The notes under the pieces were generated by a model, which saw only the letters and a program-made list of their open reading frames with translations, was not told the origin of the DNA and made no database searches. Positions 1 to 6,763 of a stretch of DNA of 20,790 nt are shown piece after piece. A program made the translations under genes and the position numbers. Numbering within the stretch: position 1 is the stretch's first letter; each line of letters starts with the position of its first letter. This DNA is from Candidatus Bathyarchaeum sp. (GTDB lineage Archaea; Thermoproteota; Bathyarchaeia; Bathyarchaeales; Bathyarchaeaceae), in contig PIXT01000072.1 of NCBI GenBank assembly GCA_003096235.1, positions 1 to 20,790 on the forward strand. The letters are read 5' to 3'.

Positions 1-124
1 CTGAGGGTAGGTTAGCCACGCGTTACTGAGCCGTCTGCCGCGTCTCAACATAGCTAGAGACGCTCGACTCGCATGTCTTAGTCCCACCCCGATAGCAGTA
101 AGGTCCGGCAGGATCAACCGGATT
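1..124 (-). rRNA. 16S ribosomal RNA, 5' end only (partial)
   Basis: Read on the minus strand, the stretch ending near 124 begins with the archaeal small-subunit 5' sequence TCCGGTTGATCCTGCCGGA. It continues with GGTGGGACTAAGACATGCGAGTCGA, a typical region near E. coli positions 40-60, and reaches the conserved ...GGCTCAGTAACGCGTGGCTAACC block at the window edge. Only the first ~124 nt are inside the window; the rest lies beyond base 1. The exact mature 5' end is uncertain by a few bases. Confidence 0.97.
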
Positions 125-355
125 TAATTTTTATATTCGGAGTATTATTTGCCACAAAACCGACTGGAATTGCGGATAAAGCGCCAAAGCCCACTTCGGA
201 TCTGATCTAAATCAAATCCCCATCTTTGTCGCCGCAACCGGAGTCAACTCATCATTCAGGGGCGTTAAACGCCTTATTCGTCTGAGTTGAAGCCGCCTAA
301 GGTCACGGCTATGCGTTCACGTTACCAAGAGGGTATCTTGGACGATCGCGCATCC
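125..355 (-). other. Pre-16S rRNA leader with local hairpins
   Basis: This gene-free stretch lies between the probable rRNA promoter and the mature 16S 5' end, so it should be transcribed leader. Two hairpins are visible. One pairs 325-330 (CCAAGA) with 336-341 (TCTTGG) around a 5-nt loop. The other pairs 244-251 (TCAACTCA) with 283-290 (TGAGTTGA) and encloses a second small stem, GGCGT/ACGCC, at 261-265 and 269-273. Archaeal pre-16S RNA is normally cut at a bulge-helix-bulge formed with the 3' trailer. That partner is outside the window, so the processing site cannot be placed. Confidence 0.6.
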
Positions 356-374
356 TACCTACTTTTCTCACAAC

Positions 375-388
375 TTAATTAACCTTTC
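375..388 (-). promoter_or_regulatory. Probable rRNA promoter (BRE/TATA)
   Basis: On the minus strand, GAAAGG is followed by TTAATTAA (375-382), a BRE-TATA arrangement. Transcription would start about 25 bases downstream, near 350, just before the hairpin-rich leader. This was called from pattern only; no other TATA-like element in the leader is better placed. Confidence 0.5.
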
Positions 389-514
389 TGAAAGTGTGAA
401 ATCATGAGGCTGTTTGTCTTTTGGGTTCTAATCTGAGGCACATGTGGGTGGTCTGTGTCTTGTCTTGAATAGCTGGATGAAGAATGTTTATGGTTGATAC
501 GGATTTTGGTGGCA

Positions 515-524
515 TAAAGTATAA
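515..524 (+). promoter_or_regulatory. TATA box for the 552-773 gene
   Basis: AAAGTATAAT lies about 28-35 bases before the GTG at 552. This spacing is compatible with a leaderless or very short-leader transcript that would also read into the M20 peptidase gene. Confidence 0.45.
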
Positions 525-551
525 TCGTGGTTCTTGTTTTTTGTGGTGTAG

Positions 552-773
552 GTGCGTGTGTTGAGTGAGATTCTTATGGCTTGCAAGGATTTAGTTGCCG
601 ACGCTAAACTTGGCTGTGCAGACTTGGTTTTCAAGGACATATGTTTGGATATTCTCGCAAAGGCGCGGCTGGTTTTGAATGCTGAACAGTTTGAGGAACT
701 ACGTGATTTTGTAACCGAAACCTTGAAAGATGAAGCGTTTTCTGATTCTGGACAAAAAATTAGAATTCAGTAG
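552..773 (+). CDS. Small hypothetical protein (73 aa)
   Basis: I do not recognise this family. It is a 73-residue soluble protein that looks mostly alpha-helical, with regularly spaced Leu/Val/Ala, no membrane segment, and an acidic stretch near the C-terminus (EELRDFVTETLKDEA). It has cysteines at positions 11, 22 and 31 but no recognisable metal motif. The chosen start is GTG 552, placed 28-35 bases after a TATA-like element; an in-frame ATG at 576, preceded by GAGTGAG, is an alternative that gives 65 residues. It lies 48 bases upstream of the M20 peptidase on the same strand and may be co-transcribed with it. Being real is supported by its codon pattern and promoter; its role is unknown. 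Confidence 0.6.
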   Translation: MRVLSEILMACKDLVADAKLGCADLVFKDICLDILAKARLVLNAEQFEELRDFVTETLKDEAFSDSGQKIRIQ

Positions 774-821
774 TGCGTTTTGTTTTGCACGTTTTTTGTT
801 CTTTAGTTGATTTGTGTTGTG

Positions 822-2078
822 ATGCTGTCAAAAGAGCTAAGTTTTGGCAGAGCGTTTAACTTGTTATGGGATGTATGCGATTTGGCGTCGTTGGATTATG
901 AGATTGATTTGCTTTCGCGGTTGGTTGCAGTAAACACGGAGTCCGTTCCAAAGACTGGTTATTCTGAGTGTGCTTCGGTGCTTGTGGAGGAGGCAGAGCA
1001 GTGTTCGTTGGATTGGATGATAGTTGATGGCGAGAAGGGCGCTAAGGATGGGTTGTCGCGTCCAAACGTTATTGTGTCTATTGATTCTGGTTCTGATGCT
1101 ACTTTGCTTCTTGAATCACATTTTGATGTTGTTCCGTCTGGGGTTGGGTGGAAGTATCCTCCTTTCAAGCTTACTGTTGAAGATGGAAAGGCGTATGGGC
1201 GAGGCACTGCGGACAATAAGGCGGGAATCGCGGCTGTAATGGGGGCGTTGCGTGAGTTAAGCGGACATGAGTTAGATGTTAACCTTAAGCTTGTTGCTGG
1301 TGTTGATGAGGAGATTGGAGGCAGATTTGGTGTCGATTATGTGATGAGCGATTTTGGGTTAAAGGGCGATGCGGCTTTGATTGTTGATGCTGGTCCGGAG
1401 AGTCTGTTTTTGGGTGCTAGTGGGATAATTTGGGGGAAGGTGACTGTTAATGGGAAGCAGGGGCATGCTGGTTATCCTTTCAAAGCCAAAAATGCTATTG
1501 AGCAAGCCATGAAGCTTGTTGCAGAGTTTGAGAATTACAGAAAATTGGTTGAACAAAAGAGGTCAACTTTGCGGGCTCCTCCTGGAGCGCCTCGAGATTT
1601 TGTTTGGGGCAGATACTCTGTGACTATGATCAATGCGGGAGAGAAAGAGAATGTGATACCTGGAGTTTGTGAGTTTCGGTTTGACCGTAGGCTGTTGCCT
1701 GAGGAGCCTATCGAGCATGCTGAGCGCGAGTTGATGGATTTTTTTGAGGATGCAGTCAAGAAAACGGGTTGTGAGGCGTCCTTGGAGCTTGTGAACAGGC
1801 AGCAGGGCTACTGTACATCGGCTGATTCTGTTTTTGTGCAGACTGTTTCTGAGTCTATACAGAGGACTACGGGTCAACGTTTGCCGTTGGCTGCGGAGCT
1901 TGGGGGAAATGATGGCAGCTTTTTTGCAAAAAATGGGATACCTGTGGTCTGTTATGGAACCATCAGAGCCGACACAAGATATCATGGCGTAGACGAGTTT
2001 GTTTACCTGCAAGATATAAAGAACACAAAAGACCTGATAATTGACTTAGGAAAAGCTTCAAGCGACAAAATAAGCTAA
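822..2078 (+). CDS. M20 family metallopeptidase (ArgE/DapE/CPG2-like)
   Basis: This is a cytoplasmic di-zinc hydrolase of the M20 family, which includes acetylornithine deacetylase, succinyl-diaminopimelate desuccinylase and carboxypeptidase G2. From ATG 822 (418 aa) the metal and catalytic residues are in order: H100 and D102 in ESHFDVVP, bridging D131 in GRGTADNKAG, catalytic/metal E163-E164 in GVDEEIGG, D189 in VDAGPE, and H388 in YHGVDEF near the C-terminus. The lid/dimerization domain starts around residue 200 (GKQGHAGYPFKAKNA). Length is normal for the family. A TTG at 807 would add five residues, but ATG 822 is the more usual start. The substrate cannot be decided from sequence: an amino-acid biosynthesis role (ArgE/DapE/LysK type) or a general aminoacylase/dipeptidase are both possible, and no biosynthetic neighbours help. 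Confidence 0.93.
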   Translation: MLSKELSFGRAFNLLWDVCDLASLDYEIDLLSRLVAVNTESVPKTGYSECASVLVEEAEQCSLDWMIVDGEKGAKDGLSRPNVIVSIDSGSDATLLLESHFDVVPSGVGWKYPPFKLTVEDGKAYGRGTADNKAGIAAVMGALRELSGHELDVNLKLVAGVDEEIGGRFGVDYVMSDFGLKGDAALIVDAGPESLFLGASGIIWGKVTVNGKQGHAGYPFKAKNAIEQAMKLVAEFENYRKLVEQKRSTLRAPPGAPRDFVWGRYSVTMINAGEKENVIPGVCEFRFDRRLLPEEPIEHAERELMDFFEDAVKKTGCEASLELVNRQQGYCTSADSVFVQTVSESIQRTTGQRLPLAAELGGNDGSFFAKNGIPVVCYGTIRADTRYHGVDEFVYLQDIKNTKDLIIDLGKASSDKIS

Positions 2079-2161
2079 ACTTTTTGTTGTTACTCATATC
2101 GTTCCATTTCTTTAACAGGCTTGTTTTTGTTTCGTTTAGTTGACCTGCGTATAGGTTTAAC

Positions 2162-2201
2162 TTTGTAAACTTTCTTTTACAGTTTTTTGTAAAAGTTTCT
2201 T
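2162..2201. repeat. Direct repeat plus hairpin upstream of the membrane wHTH gene
   Basis: TTTGTAAACTTTCTT (2162-2176) recurs as TTTGTAAAAGTTTCTT (2186-2201), 24 bases apart, differing by one inserted base. CTTTTAC (2174-2180) is the perfect inverse of GTAAAAG (2189-2195). The block lies about 55-90 bases before the start of the winged-helix membrane protein, so it could be an operator for it or a terminator for the upstream M20 gene. Confidence 0.35.
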
Positions 2202-2253
2202 CACAAAAATCCTTTTCAATACTCTGAATCACTGTCTGACAAGAGGAGTGGGA

Positions 2254-3348
2254 ATGGCTGAAGACAGGATAAACGAAGAAACTTACTCGCTGATTTTCAC
2301 GTCTCTGAAGCATCCCATACGCAGAAGTATACTGCGGATGCTTGCGGACAAGCCCTTGACTTACTCTGAGATTCTGGAGACCCTCAACATCGATAGTGGG
2401 CATTTGAGTTATCACCTTGAAGCTTTGGGCGATTTGGCGGTTCATTCTAATGATGGATTGTACACGCTCTCAAGCTTTGGAGTGGCAGCCGTTAAATTGA
2501 TGGGCGGTGTCGAAGAGCACACGCCATTGTCCTCGCATCGCAGGTTTAAACCACGGCGACTTTTCACCAAGGTCTATACGATTATTTTGGCGTTAGCGCT
2601 ACTTGGTGCAAGCTTGCATTTGGTTAGTTATGTAACGGTAATTTCAACTACAACAACATCTACAGAGAGTATGTTGTATCCGCTTCATCCTGAAATTCCA
2701 TTAAATGTGGCTGCTGGCGAAACCTTCAATCTTACTGTCGCGATCGAGTATCAGTCTTCGCTTGGCGGACGTATGTTTGGTGTTAGGGGTAATCCTCGAG
2801 AGTATGTTTTCTATATTCCGCCAATAGAGGACACTCTTACATGTTGGGATGAAGCAACAATTTGGCTTGATTCAAAATTTAATCTTACAACACTATTTAC
2901 TACTTATCCTTATGAAATAGAACTTATGTTTTCTAATGCGACACAGACTAATGAAACAATTACTGTCGTCGTACAAGGAAGCGGATTCAGTGTTGATCCA
3001 AATGAAGCGACTGACCCCTCAAATCTCGAACTGGAACTTTACACGCCTGACGGAACCTTGTTGACTGAAACCTTTTATCGCAGTGGAATAAACAGAATTG
3101 ACGCTTCCAGTTCTCAGCCAGTACAAGTTACTCAACCATGGAACTACACGTTCAAAATTGCAAACAAAGGCTCATCGGATTGGAACGGATTCTTGACAAT
3201 AAATCTTCAGCATCAACACTTTGAAAAGCCATGCTTCTACTGGGGGCTTGTTGGATTAATAATTGCGATTGGGTACATTGCCTTGGTAACAATAACAAGT
3301 TATACGACAAGACACACCGCTGGTGACCGAACAACAGTTACACTTTAA
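2254..3348 (+). CDS. Membrane-tethered winged-helix regulator with extracytoplasmic domain
   Basis: This appears to be a one-component sensor-regulator with an inside DNA-binding head and an outside domain. Residues 8-85 are an ArsR-like winged helix (SLKHPIRRSILRMLADKPLTY, recognition region near NIDSGHLSYHLEALG). A basic linker (HRRFKPRRLF) leads into membrane segment 1 at about 106-130. Residues 131-327 form a beta-rich exported domain with five N-glycosylation sequons (N159, N210, N228, N233, N297). Membrane segment 2 is at about 328-350, with a short cytoplasmic tail. ATG 2254 is chosen because GAGGAG (2243-2248) gives an ideal Shine-Dalgarno at 5-base spacing; the GTG at 2248 is inside that site. 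The DNA-binding and membrane parts are read directly from sequence. The sensing role and ligand are inference, and the target genes are unknown. Confidence 0.8.
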   Translation: MAEDRINEETYSLIFTSLKHPIRRSILRMLADKPLTYSEILETLNIDSGHLSYHLEALGDLAVHSNDGLYTLSSFGVAAVKLMGGVEEHTPLSSHRRFKPRRLFTKVYTIILALALLGASLHLVSYVTVISTTTTSTESMLYPLHPEIPLNVAAGETFNLTVAIEYQSSLGGRMFGVRGNPREYVFYIPPIEDTLTCWDEATIWLDSKFNLTTLFTTYPYEIELMFSNATQTNETITVVVQGSGFSVDPNEATDPSNLELELYTPDGTLLTETFYRSGINRIDASSSQPVQVTQPWNYTFKIANKGSSDWNGFLTINLQHQHFEKPCFYWGLVGLIIAIGYIALVTITSYTTRHTAGDRTTVTL

Positions 3349-3411
3349 CCTTTTACAGAAAACTCTGCTTTACTTTCACTGGGCTCTCCCCTCAGCAGAA
3401 TGTCGTTTGGT

Positions 3412-3425
3412 CGAGGATTTTAAAT
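3412..3425 (+). promoter_or_regulatory. BRE/TATA for the small Cys4 protein
   Basis: CGAGGA followed by TTTTAAAT (3418-3425) is a good archaeal BRE-TATA. Its start site should fall about 25-30 bases downstream, at or shortly before the ATG at 3458, implying a leaderless or nearly leaderless mRNA. Confidence 0.5.
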
Positions 3426-3457
3426 GCCATTTGCTCAGCAAGAGAACTTGATGCACA

Positions 3458-3616
3458 ATGACCACTATAACAAAAACAATGGAAACATGCAAAAACCCTT
3501 GGAAAGCAAAATGCAAAAACACAGACATCGAAGTTTACATCTATTACCACAACAAGCGACTTCCCATATGCAGAAAATGTTGGAGCCGAATCGCAGAGAA
3601 GGATATTGAATGGTAA
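3458..3616 (+). CDS. Small four-cysteine zinc-finger-like protein (52 aa)
   Basis: This short gene is easily missed because a longer overlapping frame (3424-3609) masks it. It encodes 52 residues with a CX7C-X18-CX2C pattern (C11, C19, C38, C41; CKNPWKAKC and ICRKCW), which would suit one zinc ion. Between the pairs is a beta-like stretch (DIEVYIYYHNKRLPICRKCW), and the protein ends in a tryptophan-rich tail (EKDIEW). ATG 3458 is the only possible start because an in-frame stop lies at 3449-3451, and a TATA box is correctly spaced for leaderless expression. Similar small archaeal Cys4 proteins with this CW...IEW ending seem familiar to me, but I cannot name a family. Role unknown; nucleic-acid or protein binding is a guess. 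Confidence 0.72.
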   Translation: MTTITKTMETCKNPWKAKCKNTDIEVYIYYHNKRLPICRKCWSRIAEKDIEW

Positions 3617-3672
3617 AACAAGTTGCCTTTTTCTGCTTAACTCTTAGAGTAACGGATGTTTTTGGGCGGAAA

Positions 3673-3882
3673 CTAATTATTGTTTACTGTTTGCTTGTCA
3701 AGGCTTGTTTGTGATTTGTTGGAGTTTGTTTTTTCGATTTCTTCGGTTCTTTTTCTGACGGCTTCTGCCACAAACTCGGTTACGCTTCTGTAGCCCAAGT
3801 CTGACCTAGCCTTTACTAATGCTTTTACTTTGCCGTATAGTCCTGATGGCAGATTTACTGAATCATATCCTTTTACTGGCAT
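3673..3882 (-). CDS. Ribbon-helix-helix (CopG-like) DNA-binding protein
   Basis: A 69-residue protein whose residues 7-50 match the ribbon-helix-helix pattern: a short N-terminal strand (DSVNLPSGLYGKV), a first helix, a turn (LGYRSVTE), and a second helix (FVAEAVRKRTEEIEK). Such proteins bind DNA as dimers through the paired strands and serve as small repressors or antitoxins. The tail after residue 52 is polar and probably disordered (SNKSQTSLDKQTVNNN). There is no toxin gene next to it, so a plain regulator is more likely than an antitoxin. It lies 44 bases downstream of the PadR gene on the same strand and may share its transcript. Confidence 0.78.
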   Translation of the reverse strand: MPVKGYDSVNLPSGLYGKVKALVKARSDLGYRSVTEFVAEAVRKRTEEIEKTNSNKSQTSLDKQTVNNN

Positions 3883-3926
3883 TCTTTGTTACACTTCTTT
3901 TTGTGATTTTTGTTGTTTAAATTTGG

Positions 3927-4295
3927 TCATGTATTTGATGACGTTCCGATTCCCATTAGCATGGGTCCAAACGTGCATTCTAGGTAGTTCAATAGGTTGT
4001 GACCTTGAACTGTTAGTTTGTAAATCCTTTTTGGGTGAAACTTTTCTGTTTCCCATACGCTATCAACGTATTTCCAGTCTTCTAGATCGTTTAAGAGCGG
4101 GTAGACGCTGCTGGGACCTAGATATATTCCAAAATTTTTGCGGATTATTGTTATTATTCCGTATCCGTGCATGGGTTGTGTTTTCAGGATGTTGAGCACT
4201 ATGAAATAGCGTAGTCCTCTTATGATTTGGGATTGAATTTGGGTTGTGTTTTCCATCGTTTTTGGTTCGTGTCTGATTTTTATCGGCTTCGCCAT
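3927..4295 (-). CDS. PadR-family transcriptional regulator
   Basis: A 122-residue winged-helix regulator of the PadR type. The hallmark PadR core is visible: a helix leading into MHGYGIITIIRKNFGIYLGP, then SSVYPLLNDLEDWKYV, and the wing with RIYKLTVQGHNLL. A dimerization helix would follow, but the C-terminus is short (ends GIGTSSNT), so this is a minimal PadR. ATG 4295 is chosen because AGAGGGG lies 7-8 bases upstream on the same strand, and a TATA box about 19 bases before that gives a sensible leader; upstream in-frame codons up to 4439 would run through the promoter and are rejected. It is transcribed away from the HTH-PAS-PAS gene across a shared palindrome, and probably regulates itself and/or that neighbour. 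Confidence 0.85.
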   Translation of the reverse strand: MAKPIKIRHEPKTMENTTQIQSQIIRGLRYFIVLNILKTQPMHGYGIITIIRKNFGIYLGPSSVYPLLNDLEDWKYVDSVWETEKFHPKRIYKLTVQGHNLLNYLECTFGPMLMGIGTSSNT

Positions 4296-4338
4296 ATGTT
4301 TTACCCCTCTGTTACCGCAAATGTGGTGGTGTTTGATA

Positions 4339-4390
4339 TAAGCATTTCGCTTTTGCATTGCATAAGCGGTGTGCAAAGCCGAAATGCTTA
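4339..4390. promoter_or_regulatory. Large palindromic divergent promoter/operator
   Basis: Two 20-base half-sites, 4339-4358 (TAAGCATTTCGCTTTTGCAT) and 4371-4390 (GTGCAAAGCCGAAATGCTTA), are inverse copies matching at 17 of 20 positions, separated by 12 bases. The outer 11 bases (TAAGCATTTCG / CGAAATGCTTA) are perfect. Each outer arm overlaps the BRE/TATA of one of the two divergent genes: the minus-strand element is CGAAATGCTTATATC for PadR, and the plus-strand element is CGAAATGCTTAAAAA for the PAS gene. Binding of a dimer here would block both promoters at once. The likely binder is the PadR protein or the PAS regulator, which is inference. Confidence 0.75.
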
Positions 4391-4417
4391 AAAATTGTAC
4401 CAAACATACATGCGCCC

Positions 4418-5335
4418 ATGAATCAACAACAACTAGCAAAGATCACAAAGGCGCTCAAGGCTAACTCAAGAGGCATGACCGTAACACAAATTTCCAAAGA
4501 AATCAACCTGAACAGAAACTCTGTTGCAAAATACCTAGAAGTTCTGCTGATATCTGGTCATGTAGAAATGAGGACTTATGGACCCGCAAAAGTGTTTTTT
4601 CTTGCACAACGAGTTCCATTGTCTGCAATGATAGACTTTTCTTCAGATTACATAATGATCTTAGATCGTGACCTCAAGATAATACAAGTAAACGACAATT
4701 TCCTAAAACTAGTAAACAGTGAAAGTCAAGACTTGCTCGGGAAAAAGCTTGAGGATGCTTCTTTATCTGCGTTTAATACTGCTGATATGAAATTGAACCT
4801 GAAGGCTGCCCTAAACGGAAAAAGAGTAAAAAAAGAAATACAGTGTTCAATAGATGGAACACGATACTACTGTAACCTCAAGATTATTCCAACAACCTTT
4901 GAGGATGGTTTGCCTGGAGTAACAATTATTCTGGAAGACATAACTGAGCAAAAAAGGATGGAAGAGGAGCTAACTCGGTTATCTAACGCTGTGAAGATGT
5001 CAACGGACAGCATCGTAATTACTGGAATGGACGCAAAAATCGTAGATGTTAATGAATCTACACTGAAAATGTACGGCGTCAACGACAAAAAAGAGTTAAT
5101 CGGAAAAGATTCCTTTGACATTATTGCTCCTGAAGATCAAGAAAAAGCTTCAATTTTTTTGAAGGATGTGCTGGAAAAAGGCTCCCAGAATATTCAGCAA
5201 TTCACGGTTATTGTGGGTGATGGCACCAAAAAAAATGTAGATATGAGTTTAGGTGTAATGAAAGACGCTGACTCCAAACCAATAGGGCTGGTGGCTATTA
5301 GCAGGCTCATTTCTGAACACAAAAAAACTAGATAA
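4418..5335 (+). CDS. HTH-PAS-PAS sensory regulator
   Basis: A 305-residue soluble protein with a winged helix and two PAS domains. Residues 5-63 form the DNA-binding part (TVTQISKEINLNRNSVAKYLEVL, then wing to VFFLAQ). Residues 70-178 are PAS 1, ending in the typical EDITEQKRMEEEL linker coil, and 185-300 are PAS 2 (SIVITGMDAKIVDVNESTL; ELIGKDSFDIIAPED). There is no histidine-kinase or output domain after the second PAS, so signal and DNA binding are in one chain. ATG 4418 is preferred: the TATA at 4388-4395 places the transcript start on or next to it, making it leaderless. The upstream ATG at 4358 lies inside the operator. The ligand (heme, flavin or small molecule) cannot be told from sequence. 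Confidence 0.85.
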   Translation: MNQQQLAKITKALKANSRGMTVTQISKEINLNRNSVAKYLEVLLISGHVEMRTYGPAKVFFLAQRVPLSAMIDFSSDYIMILDRDLKIIQVNDNFLKLVNSESQDLLGKKLEDASLSAFNTADMKLNLKAALNGKRVKKEIQCSIDGTRYYCNLKIIPTTFEDGLPGVTIILEDITEQKRMEEELTRLSNAVKMSTDSIVITGMDAKIVDVNESTLKMYGVNDKKELIGKDSFDIIAPEDQEKASIFLKDVLEKGSQNIQQFTVIVGDGTKKNVDMSLGVMKDADSKPIGLVAISRLISEHKKTR

Positions 5336-5368
5336 TCCCCGCGTGTATTGTTCAGTTAAAAAACGGAG

Positions 5369-5557
5369 CTATTTTTCTTTCACGCTTATAGCATCAACAG
5401 GGCAACTCAATGTACATTCTAAACATGCTGAACAACTACTCGGATTCGTGACAATAGGCTGATTTTCAAACCACTCTAAAACACCAAAAACACATGCCTC
5501 AACACATCGCTTGCAACCCGTGCAGCTGCTGTAATCAACCCGCACTTCCACAACCAT
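5369..5557 (-). CDS. 2[4Fe-4S] ferredoxin
   Basis: A 62-residue low-potential electron carrier. Eight cysteines form two complete cluster motifs: C12, C15, C18, C22 (CTGCKRCVEAC) and C42, C45, C48, C52 (CSACLECTLSCP). Both CX2CX2CX3C motifs are intact, and the terminal Pro after the last cysteine is as in bacterial-type ferredoxins. There is no extension or extra zinc site. It converges with the HTH-PAS-PAS gene (33-base gap), and its back faces the uL3 gene. The redox partner is not identifiable here. Confidence 0.92.
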   Translation of the reverse strand: MVVEVRVDYSSCTGCKRCVEACVFGVLEWFENQPIVTNPSSCSACLECTLSCPVDAISVKEK

Positions 5558-5675
5558 TTAACCAAAACACCTTAACGCAACTACATGCATACTTCTAGCT
5601 TACAGTTGTTTCCTCTTAACGTTTGACCATGTAAAGTCTACAAAACATGAAGCTAAGCCTAATTTTGTGAGGTAA

Positions 5676-5684
5676 AGTTTATAA
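5676..5684 (+). promoter_or_regulatory. TATA box of the ribosomal protein operon
   Basis: AGTTTATAA lies about 60 bases before the uL3 start. The expected start site near 5706 would give a leader of about 35 bases containing the AAGGAT Shine-Dalgarno at 5730-5735. Confidence 0.5.
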
Positions 5685-5741
5685 CTTGACGTTCTTATTG
5701 GGAAAGACGAACTGTAACAATTATACAAGAAGGATATTAGC

Positions 5742-6749
5742 ATGGGTCATAGAAAAAAGAGTGCCCCTAGGCATGGTTCGTTAGCTTATTTACCTAGAGG
5801 ACGCGCCAAACGAACGGTTGGAAGAATCCGTTTCTGGCCAAACGTAGAAGAAGGACCAATTTTGCTCGGTTTCATGGGCTACAAAGCTGGAATGACTCAC
5901 ATCATAATGACTGAGGACAAACCAGGCTCCCTACACTTGGGCAAAGAAGCATCACATCCAGCAACAATACTGGAAGTCCCACCAATCGTAATTTTCGCAA
6001 TTCGTGCATACACAAAAGACCAATACGGTCTACACACATTTACTGAAGCATGGATGAAAAATCCACCCAAAGATTTTGACCGCGCATTTGTTTTGCCTGA
6101 AGAAATCAACAGCGAAGACAACTTGAAGAAAATTGACGAGAACATCGAGAAAATAGCGGAAATTCGTATTCTGGCGGCAACACAGCCACGACTCGTAGCT
6201 GTTCCCAAAAAGAAGCCTGATGTTGCAGAAATCAAGGTGGGCGGCGGCTCTGTTGCAGAGCAAGTTGAGTACGCAAAGGGTCTGCTAGGAAAAAATGTTT
6301 CAATCACAGACGTGTTCAAAGAAGGACACTACATGGATGCAATAGCGATAACCAAAGGAAAAGGATTCCAAGGTCCAGTAAAACGGTGGGGAATCAACAT
6401 ATTGCCTCGCAAATCCAGAAAGACCAAGCGAGGAGTAGCTGCGATTGGACCATGGAAACCCGCAAGAGTATTGTATACTGTTCCTCGAGCTGGACAGATG
6501 GGTTATCATCAAAGAACAGAATACAACAAGCGTATCCTAAAAATTGGGGTTGATGGCAAAGATGTTACTCCCCGTGGCGGATTCATAAATTATGGCGAAG
6601 TAAAAGGAACATACATTGTTGTGGATGGAAGTCTTCCAGGTCCAGTCAAGCGTCTTGTTCGGCTGCGGTATCCTGCTCGTCCTCCAACAAAGGTTCCTGA
6701 TGCAGCCCCGAGTATCTCTTACATATCCTTGGAGTCTATGCAAAAATAG
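5742..6749 (+). CDS. rpl3: 50S ribosomal protein uL3 (L3P)
   Basis: A large-subunit core protein that binds 23S rRNA near the peptidyl-transferase centre. Its 335 residues match archaeal/eukaryotic length. Typical landmarks are the N-terminal MGHRKKSAPRHGSLAYLPRG, then GFMGYKAGMTHI, the KGKGFQGPVKRWG loop (the extension reaching the active centre), and GQMGYHQRTEYNKRIL. The ATG has a good Shine-Dalgarno (AAGGAT, 6 bases upstream). It is first of an operon, followed by uL4 after 14 bases. Confidence 0.98.
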   Translation: MGHRKKSAPRHGSLAYLPRGRAKRTVGRIRFWPNVEEGPILLGFMGYKAGMTHIIMTEDKPGSLHLGKEASHPATILEVPPIVIFAIRAYTKDQYGLHTFTEAWMKNPPKDFDRAFVLPEEINSEDNLKKIDENIEKIAEIRILAATQPRLVAVPKKKPDVAEIKVGGGSVAEQVEYAKGLLGKNVSITDVFKEGHYMDAIAITKGKGFQGPVKRWGINILPRKSRKTKRGVAAIGPWKPARVLYTVPRAGQMGYHQRTEYNKRILKIGVDGKDVTPRGGFINYGEVKGTYIVVDGSLPGPVKRLVRLRYPARPPTKVPDAAPSISYISLESMQK

Positions 6750-6763
6750 TTTGGTGATACATT

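Noticed and set aside
400..551. Search for tRNA or other RNA genes in the gap before the first protein gene
   Set aside because: No cloverleaf or GGTTC-type T-arm with a matching acceptor stem could be found; only a promoter-like element was seen.
1563..2012. 149-residue minus-strand frame inside the M20 gene
   Set aside because: The M20 frame shows all metal ligands in order; the reverse frame has no pattern.
3424..3609. 61-residue plus-strand frame overlapping the Cys4 gene
   Set aside because: The protein is low-complexity, rich in His, Gln, Asn and Met, with no domain pattern, whereas the frame shifted by one base has a clean zinc-type motif and a correctly spaced promoter.
3673..3882. 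RHH protein as antitoxin of a toxin-antitoxin pair
   Set aside because: No toxin-sized partner gene lies next to it; the neighbours are a PadR regulator and the Cys4 protein on the other strand.
3830..4195. 121-residue plus-strand frame across the RHH and PadR genes
   Set aside because: It is antisense to two recognisable DNA-binding proteins and has no motif, so it is a shadow frame.
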